Source: Opitutia bacterium
Lineage (GTDB): Bacteria; Verrucomicrobiota; Verrucomicrobiia; Opitutales; JANYEO01
Direction: 5' to 3'
Assembly: GCA_025363025.1 (NCBI GenBank)
Contig: JANYEO010000129.1
Location: 1-9,275 of the forward strand
Length of the DNA: 9,275 nucleotides
A model generated the notes under the pieces. That model was not told where the DNA came from. It worked only from the letters and a program-made list of their open reading frames with translations, and did no database searches. The translations under genes were made by a program, and so were the position numbers. Within the stretch, counting starts at the first letter, position 1, and every line of letters starts with the position of its first letter. Below are positions 6,588-9,275 of this stretch, piece by piece.

Positions 6588-7262
6588 ATGAAAGCTAAAG
6601 ACCTTTTTTCCCTGCCAACGCATTTGCCGTTTCAGGATTTTTTTGAGCCCGAAATGGCCCCGTGGGAATGGGTGAGCGCTATCGCTAACGCCCTTCAAGC
6701 CTTTGACTTTTTAGATCGGGACGAAGACCGTGTCTGCCCTCCTGGTGTTGTTATTGTTGGGGATGTTTTTATTCACCCCACGGTTAAGCTCCCTCCTTAC
6801 GCGGTTATTGAAGGGCCGGCGTGGATTGGTCCGCACACGCAGATCCGCCCGGGGGCCTATATTCGAGGGAATGTCATCGTGGGGGAAGGGTGTGTCCTAG
6901 GCCATGCCTGCGAATACAAAAATTGCCTGCTCATGGATCAGGTCGAAACCGCTCATTTTAATTACGTGGGGGATTCCGTCTTGGGCTCCCGTTCTCACTT
7001 AGGGGCAGGGGCCATTTTGGCCAATGTCCGGCTCGATCGTGCTTTGGTCAAAGCTTACACCCCCACAGGCTTAGTCGAAACGGGGTTAAAAAAACTCGGG
7101 GCCTGCCTAGCCGAAGGGGTGGAGGTCGGTTGCAACGCCGTTCTTCAGCCAGGTACAATCCTTTCGCGTAAGTCATGGGTAGGGCCCGCCACGGCCTTTG
7201 GGGGCTATTTGGCGGAGGGTGCTTATGCCGCAGCTGCCAAAGCCCGTACAGCCCATTCCTAG
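6588..7262 (+). CDS. GlmU-like left-handed beta-helix acyl/nucleotidyltransferase-family protein
   Basis: The protein has 224 residues. After an N-terminal helical part (1-45) come hexapeptide-repeat turns from about residue 52 (VVIVGDVFIHPTVKLPPYAVIEGPAWIGP) to 205, the left-handed parallel beta-helix of the LbetaH superfamily. Residues 86-145 match the GlmU acetyltransferase half closely: RPGAYIRGNVIVGEGCVLG, then EYKN, then a His (H123) before NYVGDSVLGS and GAGAILAN. In GlmU the corresponding His is the general base for acetyl transfer from acetyl-CoA to glucosamine-1-phosphate. The uridylyltransferase half of GlmU is absent, so this is a stand-alone acyltransferase acting on a sugar phosphate or nucleotide sugar; the substrate cannot be read from sequence. 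The start at 6588 has an AAGG site. The next gene follows after 24 bases, probably co-transcribed. Confidence 0.8.
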   Translation: MKAKDLFSLPTHLPFQDFFEPEMAPWEWVSAIANALQAFDFLDRDEDRVCPPGVVIVGDVFIHPTVKLPPYAVIEGPAWIGPHTQIRPGAYIRGNVIVGEGCVLGHACEYKNCLLMDQVETAHFNYVGDSVLGSRSHLGAGAILANVRLDRALVKAYTPTGLVETGLKKLGACLAEGVEVGCNAVLQPGTILSRKSWVGPATAFGGYLAEGAYAAAAKARTAHS

Positions 7263-7286
7263 GTTCTTCCCTATCACCTGCGCGTT

Positions 7287-7952
7287 ATGTTTGATATTCC
7301 AGTCCATGTGTTGGATTTTGAAGGCAGTCGCCGTAGTGGTATTCTTGAGGCGGGCATCGTTACCCTTTATCAAGGGGAAATTCGCGACACCTTTACGACC
7401 CTGTACGCTCCCATTGGGTTCATTCAGGCAGAGGAAATCGCCTGTCATGGCCTGAGCGAAGGCGTATTGTCGGGTTATACTCCTTTCGCGGCTGATTTTG
7501 CTCGGTATCGATCCTATCGGGAGACAGGCCTATGGGCAGCGCATCATGCTTCAGTTGAGGAATCTTTAATGCGGGCTACCTGGCCTCACCCGGGGGAAGT
7601 CCCTTTCCATTACGCTCCAGGGGAAAAGACACATGCCTGGGGCCCTTGGGTAGATACATTGGCCCTTTATCACCGCTTATATCCAGGGCTTGCTAGCTAT
7701 CGATTGATGGAGCTTGTTCGCCTCTTTGCACTCGAGGCCCCGCTTAGCACACTTGCCGCTCAGCATTGTCCTGCTGCTCGGCGCCGTCCGCATGCCGCTT
7801 TATTTGACGCTCTGGCTGCAGCCCTTCTTCTCCTCCGTCTTTTAGAGGAACCGGGCTTTTCGGGGCTCACCCTTACTTGGCTTTTAGAGCATAGCCAATC
7901 GAACACACACGCACAGCAAGCTTTACGGCAGACGCGTTTTGAGTTAGTATAA
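7287..7952 (+). CDS. DnaQ-fold 3'-5' exonuclease family protein (RNase T/DEDDh-like)
   Basis: The protein has 221 residues. Exo I is VLDFEGS with D10 and E12. Exo II appears as AHHASVEESLM at 85-95, where the usual Asp is replaced by Glu (E91) and the usual Asn after His by His. Exo III is H169 with D174 (HAALFD), giving a DEDDh-type layout. A conserved-looking MELVRLFAL helix at 141-149 lies where family members bind the substrate end. The set suggests a metal-dependent 3'-5' nuclease on DNA or RNA; which one cannot be told. It is smaller than a polymerase III epsilon subunit and lacks an obvious polymerase-binding tail. It starts 24 bases after the acyltransferase without a Shine-Dalgarno motif. 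The coupling of a sugar acyltransferase with a nuclease is probably housekeeping synteny and not a pathway. Confidence 0.8.
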   Translation: MFDIPVHVLDFEGSRRSGILEAGIVTLYQGEIRDTFTTLYAPIGFIQAEEIACHGLSEGVLSGYTPFAADFARYRSYRETGLWAAHHASVEESLMRATWPHPGEVPFHYAPGEKTHAWGPWVDTLALYHRLYPGLASYRLMELVRLFALEAPLSTLAAQHCPAARRRPHAALFDALAAALLLLRLLEEPGFSGLTLTWLLEHSQSNTHAQQALRQTRFELV

Positions 7953-7955
7953 GGT

Positions 7956-8000
7956 CCTTCAATGCAAGGCCGCTTTCTAAAATAAGCATGACATTGAAGG
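7956..8000 (+). repeat. Inverted repeat after the exonuclease gene, possible weak terminator
   Basis: CCTTCAATG (7956-7964) pairs perfectly with CATTGAAGG (7992-8000), starting four bases after the stop. A second short stem GCTT/AAGC (7972-7975, 7984-7987) can nest inside. No clean T run follows (the next Ts are at 8011-8016), so termination is uncertain; RNA end protection or regulation of the next gene are alternatives. Confidence 0.5.
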
Positions 8001-8039
8001 CTTGCCCTGCTCTTTTATCACTCCCTTTATATTGCACTC

Positions 8040-8972
8040 ATGAAAAAACATTGGATCTTTCTTGGTGTCTGCATGCTCCCCATTTGCCTATGGGCAGGTG
8101 ATGATGATGACATATTTGCATTTGATAATGATTTTTCTCAGGGCTCAGGGGAAGAGGGCAAGGACAGTCACGAGGAGGAATCAGGCAGCGAGGAAGAGGC
8201 AGACAATAAGCAAGAGTACGCAGTCCCGTTCAATTGCTCCGCTTCTCCTGTTAGTCAGCCTATTTCTTTTGCTTTAAAAAGGAGTACTAAATTGCAAGAG
8301 GAGGTGAGTTCTTCTTTAGATGAGAATCCAGTCACTGTCCTTGGTATTTATAAATCAATCCAAGCCGCTCGCAAATCGAGTAATAATGCAAGTGGCTTTG
8401 GTAGTTTACCGGTATCTTTGACTCGACGGTCTAGCCGATCAAGCGCTAATCCTGAGTCAAATCAGATAACCCAGCCCCTGTCTGTAACTTTTGATCCTCC
8501 TCTTCATTTTGACCCACCCCCACCTATCAGCGCAGTACCGCCGATAGTCCCTGAGCCCAATAACCCTGAGCAGTTCACTCAGACCGTTCTTCCCGTTATT
8601 GTTCCGCCTACACCGATCGTAAAAAAACCTAAATCCAAACTTTTTGTGCCAAAAAAACACACATCAGAGTATAATACTCTGTTTGATTTTGATTTTGATT
8701 TTGAAGATGAAGAGGAGGATGATCGCGAAACCGGCAATCAGTTATCCGAAGAGGAAGAGGAAGAGGAAGACCAATTCCAAACAGAAATGCTCTCTGTTCT
8801 TCCCCGCGGAGTACCCAATGAAGCGCAAGGCGCTCTCAAATGGCGCAACAAAGCATTAGCGCGAGCTGGCATCGTTCCAGTGCCTCATCATACCAATAAT
8901 AATGGTCCTCGGGCCTCCTCTTCAGCGCCTATTGCCATTGGGGTTAACTGGGGTGGCTCATTGTTTGAGTAA
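8040..8972 (+). CDS. Secreted acidic, proline-rich low-complexity protein of unknown function
   Basis: The protein has 310 residues and no recognised family. A signal peptide occupies residues 1-19 or 20 (KKH, hydrophobic core, cut near LWAG). C11 and C16 lack a good lipobox context. The mature chain opens with DDDD and an aromatic/acidic patch (IFAFDNDF, 25-32), followed by a Glu/Ser-rich acidic stretch to 58. The middle is Ser/Arg and basic (about 80-140), then a Pro-rich segment (152-196) and a Lys-rich patch (195-207). A second aromatic/acidic patch (LFDFDFDFEDEEEDD, 214-228) follows, with a Glu run (237-243). The C-terminal 60 residues are less biased (ALKWRNKALARAGIVPVP, then IGVNWGGSLFE). 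The alternating charge blocks suggest a disordered exported protein. It stands alone between an inverted repeat and a bidirectional terminator, without a Shine-Dalgarno site. Confidence 0.8.
   Translation: MKKHWIFLGVCMLPICLWAGDDDDIFAFDNDFSQGSGEEGKDSHEEESGSEEEADNKQEYAVPFNCSASPVSQPISFALKRSTKLQEEVSSSLDENPVTVLGIYKSIQAARKSSNNASGFGSLPVSLTRRSSRSSANPESNQITQPLSVTFDPPLHFDPPPPISAVPPIVPEPNNPEQFTQTVLPVIVPPTPIVKKPKSKLFVPKKHTSEYNTLFDFDFDFEDEEEDDRETGNQLSEEEEEEEDQFQTEMLSVLPRGVPNEAQGALKWRNKALARAGIVPVPHHTNNNGPRASSSAPIAIGVNWGGSLFE
8685..8771 (+). repeat. Six-base-period microsatellite tracts within the acidic gene
   Basis: Three tandem GATTTT units (8685-8702, Asp-Phe repeats) and three GAAGAG units continuing into GAAGA (8748-8770, Glu run) lie close together. 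Slippage by one unit would add or remove two residues in frame, so length could vary without breaking the protein. Confidence 0.75.
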
Positions 8973-8985
8973 AGCTTCTTCCTTA

Positions 8986-9033
8986 TTAAACAAAAAAAGC
9001 CTTCGCAAATCCGCGGAGGCTTTCTTTGTTTAA
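8986..9033. terminator. Bidirectional intrinsic terminator between convergent genes
   Basis: The stem GCCTTCGC (8999-9006) / GCGGAGGC (9013-9020) has a six-base loop and is flanked by an A-rich left arm and a T-rich right arm. These extend the inverted repeat to 21 bases per side with two imperfect positions. It has a T run on either strand, fitting the plus-strand acidic gene ending at 8972 and minus-strand gyrA ending at 9052. Confidence 0.88.
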
Positions 9034-9051
9034 CGCAGGCAGCTCTATCGT

Positions 9052-9275
9052 CTACTCGCCGCTTTCTAGGGACGGTTCATTGTCGGTGCTTGCCCCTTCA
9101 ATGTCTACAGCTCCTTCAACCCCTGTGGCTGCTTCAACATCTTCGTCTGTTTCGACCACACGGCAGATACCGACGAGTTTGTCTCCCTTGGCCAGGTTGA
9201 TGAGGCGTACACCCTGGGTCGTGCGTCCAATAACCCGGATGCCCTTAACCGGAGAGCGTACCGCTTGGCCCGATT
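9052..9275 (-). CDS. gyrA: DNA gyrase subunit A, C-terminal end (partial)
   Basis: The minus strand encodes 73 residues ending at TAG (9054-9052), continuing past the right window edge. The segment GQAVRSPVKGIRVIGRTTQG, followed by VRLINLAKGDKLVGI and VVETDED, is the last blade of the GyrA/ParC beta-pinwheel that wraps DNA. The G-R-T-T-Q-G-V-R turn is typical. An acidic tail of about 30 residues follows (ETDEDVEAATGVEG, to ESGE), as in many GyrA proteins where the tail tunes supercoiling. ParC is the main alternative, less likely given the conserved blade and acidic tail. It converges on the acidic secreted-protein gene through the shared terminator. Confidence 0.85.
   Translation of the reverse strand, partial: SGQAVRSPVKGIRVIGRTTQGVRLINLAKGDKLVGICRVVETDEDVEAATGVEGAVDIEGASTDNEPSLESGE

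Noticed and set aside
7173..7455. Overlapping frames on both strands across the acyltransferase-exonuclease junction
   Set aside because: They conflict with two well-supported genes and show no domain or signal.
8062..8859. Short alternative frames inside the acidic gene on both strands
   Set aside because: Products of biased codon composition in a repetitive gene; no ribosome sites or coherent protein features.

Overview
The window reads as a chromosomal piece of a Gram-negative (diderm) bacterium with roughly balanced base composition. It holds an inner-membrane/outer-membrane type IV pilus or type II secretion-like assembly operon (pilM/N/O/P-like genes plus a secretin), a tRNA-Gly, a GlmU-like left-handed beta-helix acyltransferase, a DnaQ-fold exonuclease, and the 3' end of gyrA on the minus strand. 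The single-STN secretin with a long Ala/Pro linker, the degenerate PilM-like protein and the acyltransferase-exonuclease pair remind me most of Verrucomicrobiota (Opitutae-like). That placement is recollection-based inference and not proven by anything here.

Layout. Positions 3-1238: the 3' part of an acidic repeat protein whose reading frame is open to the left window edge, with two copies of a 110-residue module 693 bp apart, closed by a good intrinsic terminator (1279-1310). Positions 1400-6177: five plus-strand genes packed with overlaps or very short gaps (26-nt overlap, 4-nt overlap, 4-nt gap, 19-nt gap), clearly one transcription unit. They encode a cytoplasmic PilM-like scaffold, two bitopic inner-membrane proteins (PilN- and PilO-like), a small exported PilP-position protein and an outer-membrane secretin. 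Pilins, assembly/retraction ATPases and PilC/GspF are not in the window.

Positions 6178-6437: a gene-free stretch dominated by a striking 31/32-bp imperfect inverted repeat enclosing a near-symmetric internal loop and a small apical hairpin (6243-6367). It may be a structured RNA or a miniature mobile element. It lies next to a candidate tRNA promoter and tRNA-Gly(GCC) (6438-6513, CCA encoded). Positions 6588-7952: the acyltransferase and exonuclease genes, 24 nt apart. Positions 8040-8972: a secreted, very acidic, Pro-rich low-complexity protein of unknown function. A bidirectional terminator (8986-9033) separates it from the convergent gyrA end (9275-9052).

The pilus genes should form one trans-envelope complex: PilM-like protein recruited to the membrane by PilN, PilN/PilO forming the periplasmic alignment layer, and the exported small protein bridging to the secretin pore. 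The two acidic, unrecognised proteins at the two ends, and the inverted-repeat element before the tRNA, are the parts not explained by known systems.
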